A stretch of DNA of 64,000 bases from Agrobacterium arsenijevicii (GCA_000949895.1 JWIT01000006.1:62001-126000), one strand, 5' to 3'; numbered from the stretch's first letter, positions 1 to 8,066 are shown. The notes: generated by a model not told the origin, from the sequence alone. Translations and numbers: made by a program.

Positions 1-133
1 CCAAAGCCTGCAAACGATCCATTCGACGCGCACCCAGAACCAGTTTCGCACCCGCGGCGGCAAGTTCCCTTGCAATACCCTCACCTATCCCGCTCGATGC
101 ACCTGTGATGAGAACAACTTTGTTCAATGTCAT
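1..133 (-). CDS. SDR family oxidoreductase (N-terminal part only)
   Basis: Only the first 44 codons are inside the window; the gene runs off the left edge. The start is the ATG at 133. The N-terminus carries the Rossmann dinucleotide-binding motif TGASSGIG at residues 10-17, followed by a helix and an Arg-rich beta2 end (LGARR), which is typical of classical NADP-dependent short-chain dehydrogenases. The substrate cannot be read from this fragment. It diverges from a LysR gene 122 bp away, the usual arrangement of a LysR regulator and its target, so the two are probably functionally linked (inference). Confidence 0.85.
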   Translation of the reverse strand, partial: MTLNKVVLITGASSGIGEGIARELAAAGAKLVLGARRMDRLQAL

Positions 134-255
134 GGCTTTCTCCTTGCCGTTACGGCCCGCTTTTTTTTGAAGCGGCCGTTGCAGGAAAGATAAAGCTTTG
201 CCATTGTCGTGATAATCGCCTCAATCATTACCTCTATGGATAGATTTTCTAATCA

Positions 256-1152
256 ATGAATGTCGATCTCAACGCGCTTTCCACCTTCTGCATGGTTGCC
301 GAGGAACGCAGTTTCCGGGCCGCGGCGGACAGGCTCGGCGTAACGCGATCCGCCGTCAGCCAGACCATCCGCAAACTTGAGGAAACGATGGGAATAGCGC
401 TGGTGCAGCGCACGACACGCAGCGTCAGCCTGACGGAAGCGGGACAGCAGCTTTACGCCGATGTGTCGCCATCCATCGGCAACCTCGTGCAAGCAACACA
501 GGCCGCCTCTTCCCTCAGCGGAACTCCGCGGGGGCAATTGCGGCTTGCCGTCTCCTCGATAGCGGAGCGCTTCTTGTCCGGGCCATTGCTTGCGAGCTTT
601 GCCGAAGCGCATCCGGAAGTGCAGCTCGATATCGTCGTGACGGACGAGGAATTCGACATTGTTGCCGAACATTACGATGCCGGCGTGCGTCTGGGGGAGC
701 TGATCGCGCAGGATATGATTGCAGTTCCGGTTTCCGCACCACAGCGGCAGCTCGCCGTCTGTTCTCCGCAATACCGGGACCGTTTCGCCTTACCGACGCA
801 GCCCCGCGACTTGATGCATCACAGATGTATCGGCTGGCGGCCTCGTCCCGGTGTTGCGCCGTATCGGTGGGAATTTGCTGAAAATGGCCGTGAGTTCGCG
901 GTGGCGGTGCAGCCGGACTTCACCACCAATGACATGCAGCTGATGATAAAGCTGGCCTGCGCCGGCGCCGGCATCACATTCGGCATGGAAGAGACGTTCC
1001 GTCCCTATCTGGAGAGCGGCCAGCTCGTTTCCATGCTGGAAGACCATTCGCCGACCTTTGCGGGATTTTATCTCTATTATCCCAATCGCCGTAATCTCGC
1101 GCCGAAGCTGCGCGCTTTTATCGATCACGTTCGCCTGCCGAGAAACAGATAA
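256..1152 (+). CDS. LysR family transcriptional regulator
   Basis: 298 aa, full length for LysR-type regulators. An N-terminal winged helix-turn-helix (about residues 1-60, with FRAAADRLGVTRSAVSQTIRKLE as the recognition region) is followed by a two-lobed periplasmic-binding-protein-like effector domain (about 90-295). It diverges from an SDR oxidoreductase and probably controls it and itself. The intergenic region has a short dyad TAGATTTTCTA at about 242-252 just before the start, a possible part of the operator. The effector is not predictable. Family assignment is firm; target is inference. Confidence 0.93.
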   Translation: MNVDLNALSTFCMVAEERSFRAAADRLGVTRSAVSQTIRKLEETMGIALVQRTTRSVSLTEAGQQLYADVSPSIGNLVQATQAASSLSGTPRGQLRLAVSSIAERFLSGPLLASFAEAHPEVQLDIVVTDEEFDIVAEHYDAGVRLGELIAQDMIAVPVSAPQRQLAVCSPQYRDRFALPTQPRDLMHHRCIGWRPRPGVAPYRWEFAENGREFAVAVQPDFTTNDMQLMIKLACAGAGITFGMEETFRPYLESGQLVSMLEDHSPTFAGFYLYYPNRRNLAPKLRAFIDHVRLPRNR

Positions 1153-1177
1153 TCTGCCGGAGCGGCCTCCGGCAGAT
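1152..1177. terminator. Hairpin between convergent genes (lysR and VOC gene)
   Basis: Perfect 11-bp stem ATCTGCCGGAG / CTCCGGCAGAT with a 4-nt CGGC loop, beginning at the lysR stop codon. There is no T-tract on the plus side, so it may act as a bidirectional or processing hairpin rather than a classical intrinsic terminator. Confidence 0.55.
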
Positions 1178-1197
1178 CGGTATGTCAGGCGAAAGGG

Positions 1198-1980
1198 TTA
1201 TTTCTTCTGCGACAGCAGCGAGAAGAACGCGCCCTGCGGGTCCTGGCAATTGACGATCCAGCTGTCGCCGGGAACCTCCATCGGGCCGTTGACGACCTTG
1301 CCGCCGCCGGTGCTGACGCGGGTGATGGCTTCCTCGATGCCGTCGACATTGAAGTAATAACTCCAATGGCAGACGGGCATCTGCGGCATGCGTTTCATCA
1401 TGCCGCCGATTCCCTTGCCCTTGTGGGCGAAGATGCGATACGGGCCCATTTCACCGCCCATGTCGAAATCATGGTCCTTGGTCCAGCCGAAGACCTCGCC
1501 GTAAAAGGCGATGGCTTCATCGACATTGTCGGTGAAGAGTTCATGCCAGCCGACATGGCCCTGCTTGCTCTGGGTATCCTCGGGGAAGCCGCCGGTTTCC
1601 ATCGGCAGTGTCGTCATGATGCAGATAACCGCACCGAAAGGATCCGCCACCACGGCGAAACGGCCGATCTCGGGAATGTCCTGCGGCGGACGTCTGACCG
1701 AGCCGCCCTTTTCCGCGAAAAGTTTTGCCGTGGCGTCGACATCGTCAACATCGACATAGCCGGTCCAGTTCGGCGGAATGCCCTGACCCTTGTGCTCCTC
1801 GGTCAGTTCCATGACGCCGCCCATGCCTTTGCCATCGGCCTCCAGCACCAGATAGGGCATTTCCGGCGAACCGAAATCCTTGGTCTGCCAGCCGACGACG
1901 TGGCCATAAAAGCGGGCGCCCGCCTCCATGTCAGGCGTCATCAGTTCGACCCATATGAAGTTTCCGTGTGTATCGGACAT
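1198..1980 (-). CDS. VOC family protein, two glyoxalase-like domains
   Basis: 260 aa with two vicinal-oxygen-chelate repeats: residues about 5-120 (FIWVELMTPDMEAGARFYGHVVGW) and about 135-255 (VGWHELFTDNVDEAIAFYGEVFGW). This two-domain form is common in soluble proteins annotated as glyoxalase/bleomycin-resistance-like; metal binding and substrate are unproven. GGAGAGACAAA precedes the ATG at 1980. It lies 100 bp downstream of the DUF1579 gene on the same strand, as the last gene of a probable DUF899-DUF1579-VOC operon that diverges from a MarR regulator. Confidence 0.88.
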   Translation of the reverse strand: MSDTHGNFIWVELMTPDMEAGARFYGHVVGWQTKDFGSPEMPYLVLEADGKGMGGVMELTEEHKGQGIPPNWTGYVDVDDVDATAKLFAEKGGSVRRPPQDIPEIGRFAVVADPFGAVICIMTTLPMETGGFPEDTQSKQGHVGWHELFTDNVDEAIAFYGEVFGWTKDHDFDMGGEMGPYRIFAHKGKGIGGMMKRMPQMPVCHWSYYFNVDGIEEAITRVSTGGGKVVNGPMEVPGDSWIVNCQDPQGAFFSLLSQKK

Positions 1981-2080
1981 TTTGTCTCTCCGGGGTTATG
2001 ACGTGAGTGTTTTGGCAATCGGCCGCCGCAGGGGGGCGGCGGCGCGTCATTCGGCGTGGTCGGGCAGTTACGGCGTGGCA

Positions 2081-2569
2081 TCACGCCTTGCGCCGGAATT
2101 CCGATGTCATGAAGGTCTTGAAGCTGCCGTCCGGTTGGCGGACGCTGCCGGAAAAGCCGCGGTGGTTGTCGTCATGCAGCACCAGCACATCGTGGTAGGT
2201 ATCGACGCGGCCGGAACCGTCGAAGGATGGCCCTTCCGCTTCCAGTGTCAGCGTCTTGCCGTCGTCTTCCAGCCAGCCCTTGTAGATCCAGAGATAGGTC
2301 ATCATCGATCCGACCCAGGTGCCGACGAAATGGCCCTTGGCCGGGTCGAAACCCACCGTGATGACGGCCGTCATTATCGAGCCATCAGGCATCTTGCCGG
2401 AGCCGTTCCCGATGATCCACAGCCCACCGACGGAGCTGACGGTTTCGGTGAACCGCTGGGCGGGGTCAGTGGGATCGTATCCCTCGTAGCCTGAACTGGC
2501 GGTCATGACCCAATCGCCGACGATCCTGCTCAGGAACTCGTGTTCCTTCTGCGGCTTGGCACTTTCCAT
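2081..2569 (-). CDS. DUF1579 family protein
   Basis: 162 aa, a small soluble protein matching the DUF1579 family (motifs FLSRIVGDWVM near the N-terminus and FVGTWVGSMM in the middle). These proteins have a lipocalin-like beta-rich pattern; the function is unknown. A strong GAGGAGGAGACGAAA ribosome-binding site fixes the start at 2569. It begins 27 bp after the DUF899 gene ends, so the two are almost certainly co-transcribed. DUF1579, DUF899, VOC and YciI proteins often cluster in proteobacteria, possibly as a small stress or detoxification set (inference). Confidence 0.85.
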   Translation of the reverse strand: MESAKPQKEHEFLSRIVGDWVMTASSGYEGYDPTDPAQRFTETVSSVGGLWIIGNGSGKMPDGSIMTAVITVGFDPAKGHFVGTWVGSMMTYLWIYKGWLEDDGKTLTLEAEGPSFDGSGRVDTYHDVLVLHDDNHRGFSGSVRQPDGSFKTFMTSEFRRKA

Positions 2570-2596
2570 TTTCGTCTCCTCCTCCTCGTCTGTGGT

Positions 2597-3325
2597 TCAG
2601 TGGCAGCAAGACGCGGCCTTCGGCTCGTCCTCATACTGGTCGTGCCGGCGCACCCAATCCATTACACCCTCTTCATTACGGCCTTTTGGCACCAGATCGA
2701 GCAGCATCAATGTGCCGACCGTCTGCTCCATGCCGCGGGCATAGGCGGAATAGCTGTGGTAAATTTTGCCGTCCTCGCCTTTGGCAAAAACGCTGACGCC
2801 GTGCAGGTCCTTCAGGTCGCCCATCGGCTCGATCTCACGATAATTATAGGTGATCGCCCCGCTCTCGATATCCTCGTCGCGGAAGGAGGCCTGATAATCA
2901 TAGTTGAAGTCGCTGCGTTCAGCCGAAACCCACGGGAACTGCCAGCCCATGCGGCTTCTATAGGCCTCGATCTTTTCGAGTGGCGCGCGCGAAACCGCGA
3001 CGAAACCGGCATCGCCATGTTTCAGATGGATCAGAGCGCCATCAACATGGTCGGCGAAAAAGGAGCAACCGGTGCAGCCCTCCTCCCAGTCGGGTGCCAG
3101 CATGAAATGGTAGACGATGAGCTGGCTGCAATCGCCGAACAGCTCCTTCAGCGATTTCGGGCAGGAAGGTGCGTCGAAAATATAATCCTTCGTCACCTCT
3201 TCCCAGGGCAATGCGCGCCGCGCGTCGTTCAGCCTGTCACGGGCGCGGGTCAGTTCCTTTTCCTTCACCAGCAGATCGCGGCGGGCCGCAAGCCACTCCT
3301 CCTTCGAAACGACGGGATGAGACAT
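2597..3325 (-). CDS. DUF899 family thioredoxin-like protein
   Basis: 242 aa from the ATG at 3325, chosen because AAGGAGGAAAGATC lies directly upstream; an in-frame start at 3370 would lack this. The protein matches DUF899 with a thioredoxin-like core and the conserved GCTGCSFFADH stretch (about residues 72-82) supplying two cysteines at the expected redox position. The C-terminus ends in CCH. No enzymatic activity is established. First gene of the minus-strand operon; its promoter region carries the palindrome at 3453-3464 shared with the divergent MarR gene. Confidence 0.88.
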   Translation of the reverse strand: MSHPVVSKEEWLAARRDLLVKEKELTRARDRLNDARRALPWEEVTKDYIFDAPSCPKSLKELFGDCSQLIVYHFMLAPDWEEGCTGCSFFADHVDGALIHLKHGDAGFVAVSRAPLEKIEAYRSRMGWQFPWVSAERSDFNYDYQASFRDEDIESGAITYNYREIEPMGDLKDLHGVSVFAKGEDGKIYHSYSAYARGMEQTVGTLMLLDLVPKGRNEEGVMDWVRRHDQYEDEPKAASCCH

Positions 3326-3440
3326 GATCTTTCCTCCTTGGATCCGTCTTTCACCACGGCACAGCTCCACTTCCGTGGAGGACGCCGCTTATTTCTGCAT
3401 TGAAAGCCAAGAAAACCGCCAGCAGGCCAACAAGTTCCGC

Positions 3441-3469
3441 TTGACTAATTAGGTTGATATCAACATATT
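3441..3469 (+). promoter_or_regulatory. Promoter with MarR-type operator in the spacer
   Basis: A TTGACT -35 box (3441-3446) is 17 bp from CATATT (3464-3469). The spacer contains the perfect palindrome GTTGATATCAAC (3453-3464) with AT-rich flanks that extend the symmetry. MarR proteins typically bind such 12-25 bp dyads, so this is the likely autoregulatory operator also repressing the divergent DUF899 operon. The predicted transcription start falls almost on the marR ATG at 3476. Confidence 0.55.
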
Positions 3470-3475
3470 AATCCC

Positions 3476-3922
3476 ATGTCAAACGCCAGTGTGATTCCTT
3501 TTTCAGCAACTCTTTCCGTGCGGGACTCCTGCCTTTGCCTGCATGCGCAACGTGCGGCGCGGGCGCTGGCACGGCTGTTCGACAATGCGCTGAAACCCGT
3601 TGGCATCAACAATGGCCAGTTCTCCCTGCTGATGTCGCTCAACCGGCCGGAGCCGCCGCCGATGGGACCGGTCGCCAATCTTCTGGCCATGGACCGCACG
3701 ACGCTGACGGCGGCACTGAAACCGCTGGAGCGGCGCGGGCTGATCAGCATCGAACAGGACCCGAAGGACAAGCGTGGCAAGCGTCTGCGGCTGACGGCCG
3801 AGGGCATGGCTGTGCTCGTCGCCGCATTTCCGATCTGGGAACAGACCCATGCCGAAATCGAGGCCCGCATCGGCAGCGGCGACCCAAACCGGCTGCGCCG
3901 CGATCTTATCGATCTCGGCTGA
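3476..3922 (+). CDS. MarR family transcriptional regulator
   Basis: 148 aa with a central winged helix-turn-helix (VANLLAMDRTTLTAALKPLERRGLI, about residues 66-90) and the wing DPKDKRGKRLRLTAEG. Cysteines cluster in CLCLH near residues 20-24, which could be redox sensors as in some MarR proteins (inference). It diverges from the DUF899-DUF1579-VOC operon and precedes the yciI-like gene by about 100 bp. There is no recognisable Shine-Dalgarno before the ATG and the predicted -10 box is only 6 bp upstream, suggesting a leaderless mRNA. Confidence 0.9.
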   Translation: MSNASVIPFSATLSVRDSCLCLHAQRAARALARLFDNALKPVGINNGQFSLLMSLNRPEPPPMGPVANLLAMDRTTLTAALKPLERRGLISIEQDPKDKRGKRLRLTAEGMAVLVAAFPIWEQTHAEIEARIGSGDPNRLRRDLIDLG

Positions 3923-4023
3923 CAGGATGACGGCATAGCGTCACTTTTGTGCGCCAGAATGTCATCTGGCCGTCGTGCCGGGGAGCGAAACTACACGGAA
4001 AACGCGATCAAGGAGGAAAGATC

Positions 4024-4446
4024 ATGCGTGCAATCGTTTTTGTAAAAGCCACCAAGAGCAGCGAAGATGGCGTCATGCCCACGACCGAACTCATGGAGGC
4101 AATGGGAAAATTCAACGAGGAACTGGTCAATGCCGGCATCATGCAATCCGGCGACGGCCTGCACCCCTCCTCCAAGGGCAAGAGGGTCATTTTCGACGGC
4201 GATAGCCGCACTGTCGTCGACGGCCCCTTCCCGCACACCAACGAGCTGGTCGCCGGTTTCTGGATCTGGACGGTGAAGGACATGGACGAGGCCGTGGAAT
4301 GGGTGAAACGTTGCCCGAACCCGATGCTGGAGCGCAGCGAGATCGAAATCCGCCCGATGTTCGAAATGGAGGATTTCGGCGATGTGGTGACGCCTGAAAT
4401 TGCCGCCCATGTCGAAGAGCTGCGGGCGCGTGTCGCGAAGCAGTAA
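4024..4446 (+). CDS. YciI family protein
   Basis: 140 aa from the ATG at 4024, preceded by AAGGAGGAAAGATC, the same ribosome-binding sequence used by the DUF899 gene. It belongs to the YciI/DGPF family: FVKATKSSEDG at the start and DGPFPHTNELVAGFWIWTV at about residues 64-82 contain the conserved DGPF signature. The ferredoxin-like fold is known; the biochemical role is not established. It sits downstream of marR on the same strand and is probably part of the same regulon. Confidence 0.88.
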   Translation: MRAIVFVKATKSSEDGVMPTTELMEAMGKFNEELVNAGIMQSGDGLHPSSKGKRVIFDGDSRTVVDGPFPHTNELVAGFWIWTVKDMDEAVEWVKRCPNPMLERSEIEIRPMFEMEDFGDVVTPEIAAHVEELRARVAKQ

Positions 4447-4483
4447 AAGCCGCTCAAGATCGAGAGTTGATTGAAACAGGAGC

Positions 4484-4510
4484 GTGCGGGCCTGCCGCAT
4501 TCTCCCGCAC
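4484..4510 (+). terminator. Weak hairpin downstream of yciI-like gene
   Basis: GTGCGGG (4484-4490) pairs with CCCGCAC (4504-4510) around a 13-nt loop. There is no T-run, so termination activity is uncertain. Confidence 0.3.
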
Positions 4511-4559
4511 GGCGTCCCCTTCCAAAAACCATTGCCTTGAACAGCCGCCGCTGCTAATT

Positions 4560-4575
4560 GTTGAACCGGTTCAAC
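4560..4575. promoter_or_regulatory. Perfect 16-bp palindrome upstream of ABC-F leader
   Basis: GTTGAACCGGTTCAAC is fully symmetric with a central CG, a layout typical of LacI-type or other dimeric repressor operators. It is 25 bp upstream of the leader ORF start and is a candidate operator for the ABC-F transcription unit. No cognate regulator is adjacent. Confidence 0.45.
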
Positions 4576-4599
4576 ACGTATCAAGAAAGGAGGCTTCGC

Positions 4600-4674
4600 A
4601 TGGATATTTCCTGCTTCTGGCGCAATCGTCAGCTCTGCCACCTTTTTGCCCTGCAGACGCGTTTGCAGGGCTGA
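4600..4674 (+). CDS. 24-codon leader ORF upstream of ABC-F gene
   Basis: A short ORF begins at ATG 4600 with a good AAAGGAGG ribosome-binding site at 4587-4594 and stops at TGA 4672-4674. The peptide starts MDISCFWRN and is rich in Cys, Leu, Arg and Gln. Its last codons lie in a perfect 8-bp hairpin, GCCCTGCA (4648-4655) with TGCAGGGC (4664-4671). A translated short ORF ending inside a hairpin about 160 nt upstream of an ABC-F gene resembles ribosome-stalling attenuators that control antibiotic-resistance ABC-F and erm genes. That role is inference. This ORF and its structures account for the 4447-4833 gap. Confidence 0.5.
   Translation: MDISCFWRNRQLCHLFALQTRLQG
4648..4671 (+). promoter_or_regulatory. 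Hairpin overlapping the end of the leader ORF
   Basis: Perfect 8-bp inverted repeat GCCCTGCA / TGCAGGGC with an 8-nt loop. The TGA of the leader peptide directly follows, so a ribosome stalled or terminating here would melt the stem: the geometry expected for an attenuator (inference). Confidence 0.4.
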
Positions 4675-4833
4675 CCGGAACACCAAAACTCTGGTTTGCC
4701 CAAAAGGCCGCGCAGAATGCAGCTTGTCTGCCGTTGCGCATGTTTTCACGACGGATCATCCCGAACCGAAAACCCGTACTGCATTGTCGCAGACCACGGT
4801 TCGTCGCGGGTCCGTTTTGCCAGAGACGACTTC

Positions 4834-6347
4834 ATGACCATTATCACGCTTCGAAACCTCGGAATCATTCTGGGCAAGCCGCTTTTTTCCAATCTCAGCC
4901 TCACCGTGAATGCGGGAGACCGCATCGGTATCGTCGCCGCCAATGGCTGCGGCAAATCCACCCTGCTCAATTGCCTTGCCGGTGAGCTGGACGCCACCAG
5001 TGGCGATATCACCCGGCTGCGCGGGCTGACGCAGTCCATCGTCCACCAGCATCTCCCCTCCGCCCTTATGGAACAGACGATGCGGGACGCCGTGCTTTCC
5101 GCCCTTCCGGCGGACACGATCGACAGTGAAAGCTGGCGCGCCGACATTATTTTCGACGCGATGCTGGTGCCGGAGCCGTTCCGCGAGCGCCGCCTGAAAG
5201 AGCTGAGCGGTGGCTGGCAGAGGCTCGCCATGCTGGCGCGGGCATGGATCACCGAGCCTGACGTCCTGCTGCTCGATGAGCCGACCAACCATCTCGACCT
5301 TGAAAAAATCAATGTGCTGGAGAACTGGCTCGGTGAGTTGCCGCGCGATACCGCAGTTATCATCGTCAGCCATGACCGTGCCTTTCTCGACAATGTCACG
5401 AAGACCACGCTGTTCCTGCGGCCGGAAAATTCGGCACTGTTCCGGTTGCCCTACGGCCATGCGCGGCTAGCACTGGAAGAGGAGGATGCCGCCGATGAGC
5501 GGCGTTTCCAGCGCGACATGAAAACCGCGCAGCAATTGCGCCGGCAGGCCGCCAAACTCAACAATATCGGCATCAATTCCGGCAGCGATCTTCTGACCGT
5601 CAAGACCAAGCAATTGCGCCAGCCGCCGAAAAGCTGGAGGAGAAGGCGCGGCCCGCCCATGCCGAGCGTTCCGCCGGCAAGATCCAGCTCGCCAATCGCG
5701 GCACCCATGCCAAGGTTCTGGTGACGCTGGAAGATGTCCCCGTTTCGACGCCGGACGGAACAGTGCTGTTCCGCACCGGCCGGCAATTCATCCGCCAGGG
5801 CGACCGCATTGTCATTCTCGGCCGCAACGGCGTCGGCAAGACGCGGCTGATGTCGCTTCTGCAGGCGGCGGTATCGGGCGCGGGCCAGATACAGGAGGGC
5901 GTCAAGGCCACGCCCTCTCTCGTGGCCGGATATGTCGATCAGTCGCTTGCCGAAATCGACGACGACAGCACGCCGGCCGCGTTCATGACCCGTCGCTTCG
6001 ATATTGGCGATCAGCGCATCCATGGCCTGCTCGCGGGTGCCGGGATCGACATGGAAATGCAGAAACGCCGCATCGCAACGCTTTCCGGCGGGCAGAAGGC
6101 GCGGCTTGCCATGCTGGCGCTGCGGCTGGCGGAGCCGAATTTCTACCTGCTGGACGAACCCACCAACCATCTTGATATAGACGGGCAGGAAGCGCTGGAG
6201 GCGGAAATCATCAACCGTGAGGCCAGCTGCGTGTTCGTCTCGCACGACAGAAGTTTCGTGCGGACGGTCGGAACCCGCTTCTGGCTGATCGACAAGCGCA
6301 GGCTGGTGGAAGTCGACGATCCCGAAGCGTTTTTCGCTTCGGCGTGA
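4834..6347 (+). pseudogene. ABC-F family ATPase, split by a one-base frameshift
   Basis: Two reading frames together make one ABC-F ATPase. The first (4834-5724) has Walker A NGCGKST, signature LSGGWQRLAM and Walker B LLLDEPTNHLD. The second (from GTG 5721) has Walker A GRNGVGKT, signature LSGGQKARLAM and LLDEPTNHLD. The inter-domain linker breaks near 5623-5628: the -1 frame continues into the normal EKLEEKARP linker, while frame 0 reads Arg/Pro junk to a TGA at 5722. Loss of one base from a CGC codon would explain it. ABC-F proteins act on the ribosome in antibiotic resistance or translation rescue and lack membrane segments. The frames overlap as GTGA, so a second half could be made by re-initiation. 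A sequencing error is possible. Confidence 0.75.
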
Positions 6348-6388
6348 CAACTCTCAAATAGACCGAGGGTAAAATAAGCAAACGCTCG

Positions 6389-7150
6389 TCAGCCCAAAAG
6401 GCTGGCGAGGCGTGGATCGCCGGCGAAATCCGAGACCGCAAACCCCGTTCTGCGCATCGGGAATTCACACAGTGCCTGCACCCCGGTTTTCGACAGACGA
6501 ATGCGCCAGCTCATCCGTTCCACCGGCGCTTTTTCGGCAAAGGCCTTTGGCGACAGGATCGCGATATTGAGGCCGCCAGCGGGATCGCGCACCGAGCGGT
6601 AAAGGATCGCCTCGATCTTGGCCACACGTGCCTGCTCGGCCAGCGCCTGGCATGGCTCGTAATTTTGCAGATCGGTCCACAGCGCCTCGTCGCGGTTCAG
6701 TTCCGGTTTCGTCAAATCCAGCGCCGCATCGGTGGCGATACGGGCGGCGAAGGCGGAATAATCGGCGGGGTTGGCGGGCAGCGGCGTGCCAGGGGATTCC
6801 GCATAAAACAGCAGCCGGTAGAAGGCCATTTCGGCAAGCGCGGTTTCCACCTTCGCGGCGGCGTAATAAACGCCTTCGGTAAAGCCCGCCCGGCGGAACC
6901 GCGAGCCGTGCGGATAGGCGGCGCCATAACGGAAGGGCGTCGCAAGAAGATAATCGAAACCGGCGCATTCCGGCGGAAACGGCCGTTTGCTCGCCTCCAG
7001 AATATCTTCCAGCAGCGATTGCTCCTCGACCGTATCCACCAGTTTCATGGTGGACACCTGATGCTGCGCTTCCACCAGCCGCCAGTATTTTCCCGATGCG
7101 GTGCGTTTTTCAGACAGGAGCGCGTCGGGCGTCCAGATAGGAGAGGACAT
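6389..7150 (-). CDS. RES-domain toxin (NAD+ phosphorylase family)
   Basis: 253 aa. The central part (about residues 65-200) matches the RES domain, with an Arg-Tyr (FRYGAAYPHGSRF), a YYAA...ETALAEMAFYR helix carrying the conserved Glu, and a late Ser-containing segment (SVRDPAGGLNIAI). RES toxins deplete NAD+ by phosphorolysis and pair with Xre/MbcA-type antitoxins. The start overlaps the end of the antitoxin gene by 41 bp, the usual antitoxin-first order. Length is slightly larger than the ~160-aa minimal RES proteins because of an N-terminal extension. Confidence 0.88.
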   Translation of the reverse strand: MSSPIWTPDALLSEKRTASGKYWRLVEAQHQVSTMKLVDTVEEQSLLEDILEASKRPFPPECAGFDYLLATPFRYGAAYPHGSRFRRAGFTEGVYYAAAKVETALAEMAFYRLLFYAESPGTPLPANPADYSAFAARIATDAALDLTKPELNRDEALWTDLQNYEPCQALAEQARVAKIEAILYRSVRDPAGGLNIAILSPKAFAEKAPVERMSWRIRLSKTGVQALCEFPMRRTGFAVSDFAGDPRLASLLG

Positions 7151-7502
7151 CGATCAATCCGGTAATGGTGGTGAGCCTCTCGGCAGGCACGGCATCAAGC
7201 GCCGTATTGTGATTGCGCAGCCAGTTTTTGGCCACCGCCTCATCGCCGCCGGTAATCGCATCCAGCGAGCGAAAGACCCGGATCAGCAGTACTGCAAGCT
7301 CGAAGGACTTGGCCCCCGGCTCCAGCAGGAAATCGAGCCGTTTCATGCGCGACACCGTCGGCGCGGAAACACCGAGAATATCCGCCGTGCGGGCAGCATT
7401 CAGGCCCAGCCGCTCGGCAGCGGTCATAACGGCCTTGGTGACGACCCTGCTCTGCGAAGCAGGATCCATGGCGGTCTTGGCGTGAATATTCATGGCGCAC
7501 AT
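7110..7502 (-). CDS. Xre/MbcA/ParS-type antitoxin for RES toxin
   Basis: 130 aa with a helix-turn-helix (about residues 27-55, LNAARTADILGVSAPTVSRMKR) and a C-terminal toxin-binding region resembling DUF2384 (VFRSLDAITGGDEAVAKNWLRNHNTALDAVPAERL). Starts at 7502 or, perhaps better, 7493, which places AAGGAAAGG at a normal distance. It precedes and overlaps the RES toxin gene. A dyad TGGAAAGA-N12-TCTTTCCA just upstream is the likely autoregulatory operator. Confidence 0.87.
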   Translation of the reverse strand: MCAMNIHAKTAMDPASQSRVVTKAVMTAAERLGLNAARTADILGVSAPTVSRMKRLDFLLEPGAKSFELAVLLIRVFRSLDAITGGDEAVAKNWLRNHNTALDAVPAERLTTITGLIDVLSYLDARRAPV

Positions 7503-7510
7503 CCTTTCCT

Positions 7511-7538
7511 TGGAAAGAATATATCATATTTCTTTCCA
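7511..7538. promoter_or_regulatory. Putative operator of the Xre-RES pair
   Basis: TGGAAAGA (7511-7518) and TCTTTCCA (7531-7538) form a perfect 8-bp inverted repeat in an AT-rich stretch directly upstream of the antitoxin start. Antitoxin-mediated autoregulation at such dyads is standard for this family; binding here is inferred. Confidence 0.55.
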
Positions 7539-7546
7539 CAAACAAG

Positions 7547-7569
7547 AAGGCCGGGATGAACCCGGCCTT
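7547..7569. terminator. Bidirectional terminator-like hairpin after ohr
   Basis: AAGGCCGGG (7547-7555) and CCCGGCCTT (7561-7569), a perfect 9-bp stem with a 5-nt loop, lie between the ohr stop and the antitoxin promoter. On the minus strand it is followed by a T-rich stretch and should end ohr transcripts. Confidence 0.65.
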
Positions 7570-7602
7570 ATTGCTCACATGGAATTGCTCACGCGGATTG
7601 GA

Positions 7603-8025
7603 TCAGGCCACCGAGACCGGCACTTCCGTGGAGGTGCGCATGGCGTGGCTGTAAGGGCAGACGATGTGAGCGGCAGCAACCAGCTTTTCAGCGACTTCGC
7701 GCTCGACGCCCGGAATATTTGCCTTCAGCGACACTTCGATGCCGAAACCGCCGCCATCTTCGCGCGGGCCGATACCGACGGTTGCCGTCACAGTGGTGTC
7801 TTCAGGAATCTTTACCTTTTCCTTGCCGGCGACAAATTTCAGCGCGCCCAGGAAGCAGGCGGAATAACCGGCTGCGAAAAGCTGTTCCGGATTGGTGCCA
7901 ACGGCGCCATCGCCGCCCAGTTCCTTCGGAACGGTGAGCGTAACGTCGAGAACGCCGTCCTCGGACTTGGCGTTGCCGGCGCGGCCACCGGTGGCGGATG
8001 CTTTGGTCGTGTAGAGAATAGGCAT
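7603..8025 (-). CDS. ohr: Organic hydroperoxide resistance protein Ohr
   Basis: 140 aa, the usual length. Ohr is a thiol-dependent peroxidase that reduces organic and fatty-acid hydroperoxides using lipoylated partners. The two catalytic cysteines are visible: the first in FAAGYSACFLGAL (about residue 60) and the second in AHIVCPYSHAMR (about residue 124). The Ohr rather than OsmC subtype fits the GYSACF motif and the genetic context: it diverges from ohrR with paired operators between them. Expression should rise when OhrR is oxidised by organic peroxides. Confidence 0.96.
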   Translation of the reverse strand: MPILYTTKASATGGRAGNAKSEDGVLDVTLTVPKELGGDGAVGTNPEQLFAAGYSACFLGALKFVAGKEKVKIPEDTTVTATVGIGPREDGGGFGIEVSLKANIPGVEREVAEKLVAAAHIVCPYSHAMRTSTEVPVSVA

Positions 8026-8066
8026 GGCATTTACTCCCTTTGGGTTGGTGTTGAGCTTCTTATAAC

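Noticed and set aside
5600..5740. Programmed -1 frameshift in the ABC-F gene
   Set aside because: The local sequence CCGCCGAAAAGC has no canonical X-XXY-YYZ heptamer or clear downstream pseudoknot; a one-base deletion is simpler.
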